DNA from: Bacteroidota bacterium
GTDB lineage: Bacteria > Bacteroidota > Bacteroidia > Flavobacteriales > Weeksellaceae
Direction of reading: 5' to 3'
Assembly: GCA_023460855.1 (NCBI GenBank)
Contig: JAEWOS010000006.1
Coordinates: 150,607-214,606 of the forward strand
Length of the DNA stretch: 64,000 nt
Positions 16,588 to 24,692 of the stretch are shown here, piece by piece. The translations under genes were made by a program, and so were the position numbers. Below the pieces are notes generated by a model. That model made no database searches. It was not told the origin of the DNA and saw only the letters and a list, made by a program, of their open reading frames with translations. How positions within the stretch are numbered: the first letter of the stretch is position 1; every line of letters starts with the position of its first letter.

Positions 16588-19221
16588 TTAAAAAGTATAT
16601 CCTACTGTTGTATTGAATGTGATTCCTCTGAAATAATCGGTGTACTGATAATTATCGCCGATATTTACCGGTACATAATTATTGTCACCCAGCTGAATCT
16701 GATATCTTCTGTTCAGAATATTCTGCACGCCCAGTTTCAGATTCCAGTTTCTGGTAAACTGCTCCTGATAGATAAGATCCAGTGCACTGAACGGTCTTTC
16801 ATAATAGTTGTCAGTTCCTGCACTTCCTACTGCAAAGATTTTTGAACCGGTAACATTGTAAACAAGTGAAATGGTTCTGTTCAGATTATTTCGGTTTTTA
16901 ACTTCGTATTTCAGGTCGGCATTGATGGTATAAGGAGATGCACCCTGAAGTCCGCGCTTGTGAAGCTGGTCAACAGTCATTCCTTCCGGAAGTTCCAGGC
17001 TGAGCTGCTCTGCACTGCGTTCCACATCGGAATACATTAATGTTGCATTTGCACCCAGATAGAAATTTGCAAGGGTTTCAGACAGTCTGTTCAGACCGAT
17101 TATTGCTTCAAGTTCCACACCGGCAAGAATCGCGCGTTTCGCATTGTAGAAAGTAACTGTAACCCCGTTTGCATCCCCGGAAGCAACGAAAGATCTTTCA
17201 ATAGCGTTGTCAATTCTCTTTCCGAAAAGGTTTACCGCAAAAAGTTCTCTGTTTGTAGGATAAAGTTCCCATTTCAGGTCGATGTTGTAGTTTTCACTGT
17301 TTTCAATGTTCGGATTACCTACAATTGACTCATTATCAGGATTGATATACGTAATCGGCATCGTTTCAATAAGAACCGGTCTTGTTATCGTTTTACTGAA
17401 GGAGAATCTCAGATTATTTCTGTTGTTCAGCGCATTCTTAATCGATAGGGAAGGAAGAATGTAGTTCTTGTTTTTAGCGATTGTGCTTCTTTCCGGAACG
17501 CCCTGTCTGTTATAACGGATAATCGACATGTCATTTTCAACTCTACCACCGATAAGGATATCCCATGAATCGTTCGGCTTATAGTTAACCGTACCATATC
17601 CGGCGTTTACGAACTGATAAATATTACTGAAAGGCAGATATAAATCCGATTCTTCCGTATAGTTAAATGTTCCGTTCAAAAGATCTGACTGGAAGGTTGA
17701 TTCCGGATTGTTCTTGTTGATCAGGAAAAACCCTGAAGCTCCGGCAGACGGCTTACCGAAAATGAAACGGTATGAATTATCACGCATGTCTGCAAAACCG
17801 TTATATCCTAATGTAACCTGGAATGGATAATCTCTTCTGTCTTCTTTATTTCCCAAGCCAATGCTGTATTCTGCGAATGCAGAACCGTAGAATTTAGAAC
17901 TTACATCCAGATACTGACGGATGATGTTGTTACCACCATAACTGATCAGCAACTGATCTTCCGGCAGCATGTTTCCGTTGAAATCTTCCGGGCTTCCTTC
18001 CAGAATTTTTCTGTCCGGCTGCTGGTATCTGTTCATTACGTAGCTTACGCCGGCTCTTACGGTGTGTCTGTCACCGATTTCCTGGTAGCCAATCAGCTGA
18101 AGGTCAAGGAATCTTGAGATATCCTGCTGGTTTGTACGGAAAAATCTGATATTCTGAACGTTATTATTTTTATAACCCAGGTTATCCTGAATCATATTAT
18201 TACTGTTCTGAAGATAGATCGCGTTGAACGTGACATTGGTTCCGGAATTGTTGTTCTTATAACCCAGTCCGAGCAATGCTGAAGATTCCGTTTCGTAATT
18301 GTAATCTTTTCTGCGCAGAAGGTTGTTCAGTACGATTTCATTTCCGAAGTTTTTGTACTGGTTTTTCCAGCCTTCACGGTACTGATATTCTGAACTCTGG
18401 TTCAGGGATAACATGAAATTCACGTTACCGTTTTCTCCGGATTTAAATTTCTGTGCGGTTGTAAAGCCGATGCTCGTGTTAGGCATTGCCTTTACAGCAT
18501 CAACATTCCAGCTGTCATTGAAAGCCGAAATTCCTTCCTGCCCTGTAAAAGCGTAATTCGAAGGTCTGTAATCCCTGATTTGAGAAGGAAGTTGTCTGTC
18601 TTCAGAATTCAGTCCGATATAACCGCGCATTCCTCTTGCTCCTTCAGACATCAGGAATCCGTTACGGAAGGTAGTCTGCGTATTTACACCCACTCCAAAT
18701 TCTATTTTGGTAAATGGTCTGTCAACTGTAAGTGTTTCAACGTCGAAGGTTGCACCTGCAAAATCTCCGTACAGGTTGGCGTTGAAAGTCTTATAAATAT
18801 TAAGTTTCCCCACAACGTCTGTAGGGAACTGTTTTAATGCGATAATTTTCTGAAACGGGTTGTTACTCGGTGAACCAAGTCCGTTAATAAGCAGGTAGTT
18901 GTATCGTTCCTCAAGTCCTCTTACAAATAATCCACGTCCTTCCACAGCAGTGATACCGGTTACTTTCAGAAGGCCTGCCTCCACATTGGAAATACCCTTT
19001 CTGGAGATTTCCTCAGTTCCTACAGCCTGTTTCTGTATAACCGCTCTTTTCTGTTCTCCCAGAATTGCAGTTTCAGTTTTTCTGTTTACATTCCCCTGAA
19101 TTACCACGCCTTCCAGCTCCTTCTCATTCCTGATGGTATCATTCGGTACCACCTGTGAATAAAGCATCGTTGCTGATGAAAGCAGGAAGCAAACTCCAAT
19201 GCTTAATCGACTTGTTCTCAT
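16588..19221 (-). CDS. TonB-dependent outer-membrane receptor
   Basis: An 877-residue protein with a signal peptide (cleavage near MLYSQ). A plug domain follows: EKELEGVVIQGNVN resembles a TonB-box/plug start, and VEGRGLFVRGLEERYNYLLINGL is the plug core. A long beta-barrel of about 22 strands ends in aromatic NTTVGYTF. There is no obvious N-terminal carboxypeptidase-like domain, unlike SusC types. It imports a substrate across the outer membrane using TonB-ExbBD energy; the substrate is unknown. It is divergent from a PhoB/PhoR-like pair, and the shared 183-bp region carries PHO-box-like repeats, which suggests phosphate or an organophosphate, as inference. Confidence 0.9.
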   Translation of the reverse strand: MRTSRLSIGVCFLLSSATMLYSQVVPNDTIRNEKELEGVVIQGNVNRKTETAILGEQKRAVIQKQAVGTEEISRKGISNVEAGLLKVTGITAVEGRGLFVRGLEERYNYLLINGLGSPSNNPFQKIIALKQFPTDVVGKLNIYKTFNANLYGDFAGATFDVETLTVDRPFTKIEFGVGVNTQTTFRNGFLMSEGARGMRGYIGLNSEDRQLPSQIRDYRPSNYAFTGQEGISAFNDSWNVDAVKAMPNTSIGFTTAQKFKSGENGNVNFMLSLNQSSEYQYREGWKNQYKNFGNEIVLNNLLRRKDYNYETESSALLGLGYKNNNSGTNVTFNAIYLQNSNNMIQDNLGYKNNNVQNIRFFRTNQQDISRFLDLQLIGYQEIGDRHTVRAGVSYVMNRYQQPDRKILEGSPEDFNGNMLPEDQLLISYGGNNIIRQYLDVSSKFYGSAFAEYSIGLGNKEDRRDYPFQVTLGYNGFADMRDNSYRFIFGKPSAGASGFFLINKNNPESTFQSDLLNGTFNYTEESDLYLPFSNIYQFVNAGYGTVNYKPNDSWDILIGGRVENDMSIIRYNRQGVPERSTIAKNKNYILPSLSIKNALNNRNNLRFSFSKTITRPVLIETMPITYINPDNESIVGNPNIENSENYNIDLKWELYPTNRELFAVNLFGKRIDNAIERSFVASGDANGVTVTFYNAKRAILAGVELEAIIGLNRLSETLANFYLGANATLMYSDVERSAEQLSLELPEGMTVDQLHKRGLQGASPYTINADLKYEVKNRNNLNRTISLVYNVTGSKIFAVGSAGTDNYYERPFSALDLIYQEQFTRNWNLKLGVQNILNRRYQIQLGDNNYVPVNIGDNYQYTDYFRGITFNTTVGYTF

Positions 19222-19290
19222 TCGTTACTCTTTACTTTTTATTTGCCGCAAAGGTCCTCAGTTGTCCCGCATTCGATGGTTTATTTCATC

Positions 19291-19318
19291 TTAATTAATC
19301 TTTAAGTAATTCTTAACA
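19291..19318. promoter_or_regulatory. Three TTAA hexamers spaced by 11 bp (PHO-box-like)
   Basis: TTAATT at 19291, TTAAGT at 19302 and TTAACA at 19313 recur at exactly 11-bp spacing (6-bp word plus 5-bp gap). This is the arrangement of Bacillus PhoP boxes (TTAACA with 11-bp period) and of the E. coli PhoB half-sites. The block is about 70 bp upstream of the TonB receptor start. Confidence 0.5.
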
Positions 19319-19362
19319 GAATCCGGCTAATATTAATTTATTGTAAATTTTATCTGCCCATG

Positions 19363-19392
19363 TTAATGCCATGTTAAATTTGCCTAAATTTG
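19363..19392 (+). promoter_or_regulatory. Response regulator promoter with PHO-box-like direct repeat
   Basis: ATGTTAATGCC/ATGTTAAATTT is an 11-bp direct repeat (TTAATG at 19363, TTAAAT at 19374). It sits where a -33 element would be, directly upstream of a TAAATTTG -7 box at 19385-19392; another TAAATTTG occurs at 19375-19382. The position fits autoregulation by the encoded PhoB-like protein. Confidence 0.5.
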
Positions 19393-19410
19393 AAAGGATA
19401 AATTGTGAAG

Positions 19411-20088
19411 ATGAGCGCTAAGAAAATTCTGCTGGTTGATGATGAACAGGACATTCTGGAAATCCTCTCCTATAATTTGCAAAAGGAAGGATATGAAGTT
19501 CATACTGCAAATAATGGTAATGAAGGAATAGAGCTGGCCAAAAAAATTACGCCTGATCTTATTCTGCTGGACGTGATGATGCCGGAAAAGGACGGTATTG
19601 AAACATGCCAGGAAATGCGCCAGATCAAGGAACTGCAAAAAACGCTGATTGTATTTCTTTCGGCAAGAGGTGAGGAGTTTTCGCAGCTTGCAGGGTATAA
19701 TGCCGGAGCCAATGATTATATCGTAAAAGTTATCAAGCCAAAAGTACTGATCTCTAAGGTGAACGCGCTGTTGCAATTGACAAGTCAGGTTGCGCAGAAC
19801 GCCAAAGTTCTGGAAATTGGTGATCTGGTAATAGACCGCGATAATTTCCGCGTTTCGAAAAACGGTAAGCCGTACCTGCTTCCTAAGAAAGAGTTCGACC
19901 TTCTTTATCTGCTTGCTTCTAATACAGATAAGGTTTTTAAAAGAGAAGAAATTCTCGAAAAAGTCTGGGGAAACGACGTAATCGTGGGTGAACGTACCAT
20001 TGATGTACACATCCGCAGGCTGCGCGAAAAACTGGGAATAGACAGTATCCAGACGCTGAAAGGAATAGGGTACAAACTGATCGTTTAA
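19411..20088 (+). CDS. OmpR/PhoB-family response regulator
   Basis: About 225 residues from the ATG at 19411 (a GTG at 19405 is an alternative). The receiver domain has the acidic pair after the first strand (VDDE), the phospho-acceptor Asp54 in LLDVMMP, and a conserved Lys in the DYIVKVIKPK stretch, where the usual Lys-Pro is Lys-Val. The C-terminal winged-helix domain (EFDLLYLLASN, GERTIDVHIRRLREKLG, GIGYKLIV) binds direct-repeat DNA. It is transcribed with the downstream histidine kinase gene, though a terminator hairpin lies between them. PhoB is the most likely role given the 11-bp repeats in its promoter. Confidence 0.9.
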   Translation: MSAKKILLVDDEQDILEILSYNLQKEGYEVHTANNGNEGIELAKKITPDLILLDVMMPEKDGIETCQEMRQIKELQKTLIVFLSARGEEFSQLAGYNAGANDYIVKVIKPKVLISKVNALLQLTSQVAQNAKVLEIGDLVIDRDNFRVSKNGKPYLLPKKEFDLLYLLASNTDKVFKREEILEKVWGNDVIVGERTIDVHIRRLREKLGIDSIQTLKGIGYKLIV

Positions 20089-20110
20089 CCGGTCTCTTTT
20101 TTATAAATGA

Positions 20111-20139
20111 TGCTGTACCTTGGTGCAGCAATTTTTTTT
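20111..20139 (+). terminator. Intrinsic terminator between response regulator and kinase genes
   Basis: TGCTGTAC-CTTG-GTGCAGCA is an 8-bp stem (one G-U pair) with a 4-base loop followed by eight T residues (20132-20139). It lies inside a 74-bp spacer of what would otherwise be a simple two-gene operon, so it may lower kinase expression relative to the regulator. Confidence 0.65.
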
Positions 20140-20162
20140 ATATTTAAATAAATTCTGATTTT

Positions 20163-21197
20163 TTGAAATTTCACCGACTTACGTTTTATGCGGCACTAGC
20201 CATCAGTATTGCGATGTTTATCGTAGCGATCCTGTTTTATTATGCAAATCAATATTTTCTGCATACCGGACTGCTGATCGGAACACTCTTTTTCTCGCTG
20301 CTGATCATGCTTGCGCTCAATTATGTCGTGCTGGATTATCTGTTCGGATACTATGGAAAAAAGCAGATTCAGCGAATCTCCACCATTCTTCCTACTGAGC
20401 TCATTCAGGAAGATAATGAAGGTATGAACTTTACGATGCTCGGCGAAAGAATGTCTGAATTGCAGGTAAGAAACGCTACAGAAATCGACACGATGAAGGA
20501 AATGGAAATTTTCCGGAAAGAATATGTCGGAAATGTGTCACACGAACTGAAAACGCCTCTGTTTTCTATTCAGGGGTATGTGGAAACTTTGATGGACGGC
20601 GGTGTCGAAAATCTTGCAATTCGCGATAAATACCTGCACAGAATCGGCCAGTCGGTAGAAAGATTATTAAGTATTGTTCAGGATCTCGATGCGATCAGCC
20701 AGTATGAATCGGGAGAAATCACCCTGAATTATTCTGTTTTCGACATCAATGCTGTGGCTAAAGATGTTCTCGATTTGCTGGATCTGGAAGCACAGAAAAA
20801 AGGCGCGAAGATGCAGTTGCTTTCATCCTCGCCGATTTTAAAAGTGTATGCAGACAAGCAGCGTATTTCGCAGGTGCTTGTTAATCTTATCAGCAATGCG
20901 GTGTATTATTCCAACAGGGAAAATGCATCGGTGATCGTGCATACAAAATCTCAAAACGGATATGTTCTTGTTGAAGTGGAGGATAACGGAATGGGAATCA
21001 AACGTGATGCACTTCCCAGAATTTTCGAACGTTTTTACCGTGTAGAAAGTTCCAGAAGCCGCAGGGAAGGAGGTTCCGGACTTGGTCTGGCTATCGTGAA
21101 GCACATCATGGAAGCACATCAGGAACCGATAACTGTTAAAAGCGAGTATCTGGAAGGTACCATGTTTTCTTTCAGGCTTAAAAAGCCGATAAAATAG
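20163..21197 (+). CDS. PhoR-like sensor histidine kinase
   Basis: A 344-residue inner-membrane kinase with a TTG start. Two adjacent membrane helices (residues 6-28 and 34-60) leave almost no periplasmic loop, so it probably senses through the membrane or a partner rather than an external domain. The dimerisation domain has GNVSHELKTPLFSIQGY with the phospho-acceptor His127. The ATPase domain has the N-box (VNLISNAVYYS), G1 (VEDNGMGI), F-box (IFERFYRVE) and G2 (GGSGLGLAIV). The missing PAS domain sets it apart from classical PhoR. It is the likely partner of the upstream regulator. Confidence 0.9.
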   Translation: MKFHRLTFYAALAISIAMFIVAILFYYANQYFLHTGLLIGTLFFSLLIMLALNYVVLDYLFGYYGKKQIQRISTILPTELIQEDNEGMNFTMLGERMSELQVRNATEIDTMKEMEIFRKEYVGNVSHELKTPLFSIQGYVETLMDGGVENLAIRDKYLHRIGQSVERLLSIVQDLDAISQYESGEITLNYSVFDINAVAKDVLDLLDLEAQKKGAKMQLLSSSPILKVYADKQRISQVLVNLISNAVYYSNRENASVIVHTKSQNGYVLVEVEDNGMGIKRDALPRIFERFYRVESSRSRREGGSGLGLAIVKHIMEAHQEPITVKSEYLEGTMFSFRLKKPIK

Positions 21198-21243
21198 AGG
21201 AATTTTAACAGTTTATAAAGAAAAATTTGGCAGTGTTTTTTTT

Positions 21244-21272
21244 TTGACAGCCTGCGATTTATTATATATTTG
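21244..21272 (+). promoter_or_regulatory. Promoter of the pRiA4b ORF-3-like gene
   Basis: TTGACA (TTG at 21244-21246), an 18-base spacer and TATATTTG (21265-21272) match TTG-N18-TAnnTTTG. A run of ten T residues precedes it. Confidence 0.65.
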
Positions 21273-21310
21273 TATCCATAATTCAGAACTTACGCACAAA
21301 GCAAATTATA

Positions 21311-21889
21311 ATGATTTACAAAATCAGGGTAATTCTTGATACCAAAGAAAATATTTTCCGGGATGTCGAAATAAAGCAGAAACAGACGCTGTGGAACCTG
21401 CATCTCGGTATTAAACGTGCCTTCAGTCTGCAGGGTGACGAACTTTCGAATTACAGCATCCTCGAAGACGATGGTACTGTTATCCGCCATATTCCGCTCG
21501 AAGATATGAGCGATGACGGTGATGGTGAGATTATGTCGGATGTCTATCTGGATGAAGCGTTTGAAAAAGTAGGCGATAAAGGACATTTTCAGTACGGTCT
21601 GTTCGACCTGTGGGAGTTCTACTGCGAACTTGTGGAAATTGTGGATGAGAAGCCCGCGGTGAATTATCCGATCACCGTGTTCCGTTTCGGAAATGTACCG
21701 TTGAAAGCGCCTGGAAAAAGCGGAAGCGGAAGAAAGTCGATTGTGCCGTCGCTTGATGATGACGATGATGATTTCAGTTTTGATGACGATCTCGGAGATT
21801 CTGATTTTTCTGATGAAGATGACGATAATTTTGGCGATGAGGAACCGCTAGACTATGCAGATGACAGCTATAGCGATGATGAAGATTAA
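21311..21889 (+). CDS. pRiA4b ORF-3-like (IS1096 passenger TnpR-type) protein
   Basis: A 192-residue protein. The first 140 residues match the plasmid pRiA4b ORF-3 / IS1096 TnpR-type domain (MIYKIRVIL start, TLWNLHLGIKRAF helix, DEAFEKVGDKGHFQYGLFDLWEFYCELVEI). The last 50 residues form an extremely acidic tail made almost only of Asp, Glu, Ser and Phe. Despite the family name there is no transposase, inverted repeat or other mobile-element feature around it, and it appears to be a stable chromosomal gene. Function is unknown. It has its own promoter and terminator. Confidence 0.8.
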   Translation: MIYKIRVILDTKENIFRDVEIKQKQTLWNLHLGIKRAFSLQGDELSNYSILEDDGTVIRHIPLEDMSDDGDGEIMSDVYLDEAFEKVGDKGHFQYGLFDLWEFYCELVEIVDEKPAVNYPITVFRFGNVPLKAPGKSGSGRKSIVPSLDDDDDDFSFDDDLGDSDFSDEDDDNFGDEEPLDYADDSYSDDED

Positions 21890-21896
21890 CCAATAT

Positions 21897-21923
21897 AAAG
21901 CTCTGAAGTTCAGGGCTTTTTTT
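21897..21923 (+). terminator. Terminator after the acidic-tailed protein gene
   Basis: AAAGCTCTG-AAGTT-CAGGGCTTT with seven T residues, 8 bp past the stop. Confidence 0.75.
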
Positions 21924-21964
21924 AGAGCAATATTGTACTGAATCAGTGATTTAAATTTAGCTAG

Positions 21965-23341
21965 ATGATTAAGAAGATAGTACCGTATATCGGTGCAGGT
22001 GTTGGACTGGGCCTTTTGCTGTTCGGCAGAAAAAAGACGGAAACCGCAAAAAATAGCAGCGAATGGAAACAGCACACCAATATTTACGAAGTAAACATCA
22101 GGCAGTATACTGCTGAAGGAACGTTCCGCGCGTTTCAGGAGCATTTGCCGCGATTAAAAGATATGGGCGTGCAGATTTTGTGGCTGATGCCGGTGACTCC
22201 GATTGCTGAGAAGGAAAAAAAAGGAAGCCTCGGAAGTCCGTACGCAGCACAGGATTACACGTCTGTGAATCCCGAATTCGGGAGTCTGGACGATTTCAAA
22301 AATTTGGTTAATGCTGCGCATAAACTTGGCTTCAGGATAATTATCGATTGGGTTGCCAATCACACCGGATGGGATCATACTTGGACGAAAACCAATCCTG
22401 AATTTTATAAAAAAAATCCTGATACCGGTGATTTTCAGACCGCTTCAGGAATGGCAGACATCATCGAACTGGACTATACCAACCCAGAATTACGACTTGC
22501 CATGATCAATGCGATGAAATTCTGGATTGATGAATGTAACATTGACGGTTTCCGCTGCGATCTTTCGGCATGGGTAACGGTGGATTTCTGGAAGCAGGCA
22601 AAAAATGCAGTCGATCCGCACAAATCGCTGTTCTGGCTGGGTGAATATGATGAACTCGATAATCCGGAATATGGAGAAATTTTCGATGCGAGTTACAGCT
22701 GGAACTGGATGCATAAAACCCGTGAGTTTCACGATCAGCATCTTCCGCTGGAGGATTTGAAAGACCTGTTGTTCCGCTATTCCGCGTTGGGCGATGCTAC
22801 GATGCGTGCCTGGTTCACGAGCAATCACGATGAAAATACCTGGAACGGAACAGAATACGAAAAATATGGTCCTTTTGCACTTCCGCTCGCTGTTTTTTCA
22901 GTAATCTGGAATGGAGTTCCGCTCATTTACAGCGGACAGGAAATACCGCTGGTAAATCACCGGCTGCAGTTTTTCGACCGCGATACGATTCAGTGGCCTG
23001 TTGAATGTAAGCTGCATAATTTTTACAGAATACTGCTTCGCCTGAAAGCAGAAAATCCTGCACTGAAAGGCGGTGATTTTGAAGCATCAACGGAAATTCT
23101 GCAAACTTCGGAAGACAACAAAATACTGGCTTTCCGCAGGAAATTCGAGACAGCTGAAGTGATTGCTGTACTGAATTTTTCACGGGAAAAAGTGGAGTTC
23201 CGGTTGAACGGTATTCAGGAAAAAGGAATTTACAGAAATGTATTTTCATTACAGGAAGTTGAAATCAGTCCGGACCAATTGATTGCGCTGGAAACTGGCG
23301 GATTTCTGGTGTACGAAAAAGTCGTACAGCAGGAAGTTTAA
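21965..23341 (+). CDS. Membrane-anchored GH13 alpha-amylase family enzyme
   Basis: This 458-residue protein has one N-terminal hydrophobic segment (IVPYIGAGVGLGLLLFG), likely an anchor, then a GH13 barrel. The four conserved regions are present: DWVANH (129-134), GFRCDLSAW with nucleophile Asp199, WLGEYDE with acid/base Glu227, and TSNHDEN with Asp289. A short C-terminal beta domain follows. GH13 enzymes cut or rearrange alpha-glucans and maltodextrins; specificity cannot be told. It is about 100 residues smaller than many secreted amylases. It stands alone between two terminator/promoter regions and is not in a starch-utilisation locus. Confidence 0.9.
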   Translation: MIKKIVPYIGAGVGLGLLLFGRKKTETAKNSSEWKQHTNIYEVNIRQYTAEGTFRAFQEHLPRLKDMGVQILWLMPVTPIAEKEKKGSLGSPYAAQDYTSVNPEFGSLDDFKNLVNAAHKLGFRIIIDWVANHTGWDHTWTKTNPEFYKKNPDTGDFQTASGMADIIELDYTNPELRLAMINAMKFWIDECNIDGFRCDLSAWVTVDFWKQAKNAVDPHKSLFWLGEYDELDNPEYGEIFDASYSWNWMHKTREFHDQHLPLEDLKDLLFRYSALGDATMRAWFTSNHDENTWNGTEYEKYGPFALPLAVFSVIWNGVPLIYSGQEIPLVNHRLQFFDRDTIQWPVECKLHNFYRILLRLKAENPALKGGDFEASTEILQTSEDNKILAFRRKFETAEVIAVLNFSREKVEFRLNGIQEKGIYRNVFSLQEVEISPDQLIALETGGFLVYEKVVQQEV

Positions 23342-23348
23342 TTATTCG

Positions 23349-23356
23349 TAATTTTG
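23349..23356 (+). promoter_or_regulatory. -7 box of rimO
   Basis: TAATTTTG matches TAnnTTTG and lies 31 bases before the rimO ATG at 23388. Confidence 0.45.
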
Positions 23357-23387
23357 CACGCTTTAATAATCAATACCTTATATCTGC

Positions 23388-24692
23388 ATGCGCACCAAAT
23401 CAACCGGAAAAAAGAAAATCAATATCGTTACGCTTGGATGTTCTAAAAACGTTTACGACAGTGAAGTTTTGATGGGACAGCTTCAGGCTTCCGGAAAAGA
23501 AGTGGTGCACGAGGAAAAAGGGGATATCGTCGTCATCAACACTTGCGGATTTATCGATAACGCAAAGGAAGAAAGCATCAACACGATTCTGGATTTTGTG
23601 GAGGCAAAAAACAGGGGAGAAGTGGAAAAGGTTTTCGTAACCGGCTGTCTTTCGGAACGTTATAAACCGGATTTAATCAAAGAAATTCCGGATGTAGACC
23701 AGTATTTCGGAACGAGAGATCTTCCCATACTTCTAAAGCATCTTGGTGCAGATTACCGACATGAACTCGTCGGGGAAAGGCTTACTACAACACCAAAACA
23801 TTACGCATATCTGAAAATTTCTGAAGGCTGCGACAGACCGTGTTCTTTCTGTGCAATTCCTTTAATGCGGGGTGGACACGTTTCCACGCCGATTGAAAAT
23901 TTGGTAAGAGAAGCAGAAAAACTGGCAGCGAAAGGAACGAAAGAACTGATTCTGATTGCGCAGGATCTTACGTATTACGGACTTGATATTTACAAGAAAC
24001 GCGCGCTCGGAGATTTGCTATTGGAACTGGTAAAAGTGGAAGGAATCGAATGGATCAGGCTGCATTACGCATTTCCGACCGGATTTCCGGAAGGCGTGCT
24101 GGAAATCATCAAAAACGAAGAAAAAGTCTGCAATTATATCGATATTCCGTTGCAGCACATCAATTCAGGATTACTGAAATCCATGAAGCGCGGAACCACA
24201 CACGAAAAAACCACAGCTCTGCTGAATAAATTCAGAGAAAAAGTTCCGGATATGGCGATCAGAACGACGCTTATCGTTGGTTACCCCGGTGAAACCGAAG
24301 AAATTTTTCAGGAACTGAAAACCTGGGTTGCGGAACAGCGTTTCGACAGACTCGGTTGTTTTACCTATTCCCACGAAGAAAATACTGGTGCGTACGTGCT
24401 TACAGATGATATTCCGCAGGAAGTGAAAGAGCAAAGGGTAGAGGAAATCATGGAACTGCAGTCGCAGATTTCGTGGGAGAAAAATCAGGAGAAAATCGGA
24501 AAGGTTTTCAAATGTATTTTCGACAGAAAAGAAGGAAGTTATTTTGTTGGCAGAACGGAATTCGACAGTCCGGACGTGGACAATACCGTTCTCGTTTCGG
24601 CTGAAAACCACTATATTTCCATCGGGCAGTTTGCGAATGTAAAAATCACTGCTGCCGAAGAATTCGATCTTTACGGGGAAATTGTCGATTAA
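23388..24692 (+). CDS. rimO: Ribosomal protein S12 methylthiotransferase RimO
   Basis: A 434-residue radical-SAM enzyme that adds a methylthio group to an Asp of ribosomal protein S12. It has the three-domain MiaB/RimO layout: an N-terminal UPF0004 domain with Cys18 (TLGCSKN), Cys53 (NTCGF) and Cys87 (TGCLSE) for the auxiliary cluster; the radical-SAM triad Cys148/152/155 (EGCDRPCSFC); and a C-terminal TRAM domain (about 370-434). The start LGCSKNVYDSE favours RimO over MiaB. Its last base is 24692, directly abutting the convergent VOC gene with no spacer. Confidence 0.96.
   Translation: MRTKSTGKKKINIVTLGCSKNVYDSEVLMGQLQASGKEVVHEEKGDIVVINTCGFIDNAKEESINTILDFVEAKNRGEVEKVFVTGCLSERYKPDLIKEIPDVDQYFGTRDLPILLKHLGADYRHELVGERLTTTPKHYAYLKISEGCDRPCSFCAIPLMRGGHVSTPIENLVREAEKLAAKGTKELILIAQDLTYYGLDIYKKRALGDLLLELVKVEGIEWIRLHYAFPTGFPEGVLEIIKNEEKVCNYIDIPLQHINSGLLKSMKRGTTHEKTTALLNKFREKVPDMAIRTTLIVGYPGETEEIFQELKTWVAEQRFDRLGCFTYSHEENTGAYVLTDDIPQEVKEQRVEEIMELQSQISWEKNQEKIGKVFKCIFDRKEGSYFVGRTEFDSPDVDNTVLVSAENHYISIGQFANVKITAAEEFDLYGEIVD

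Noticed and set aside
21311..21889. Mobile element at the TnpR-like gene
   Set aside because: No transposase, terminal inverted repeats or target duplication are visible; only the family name suggests mobility.
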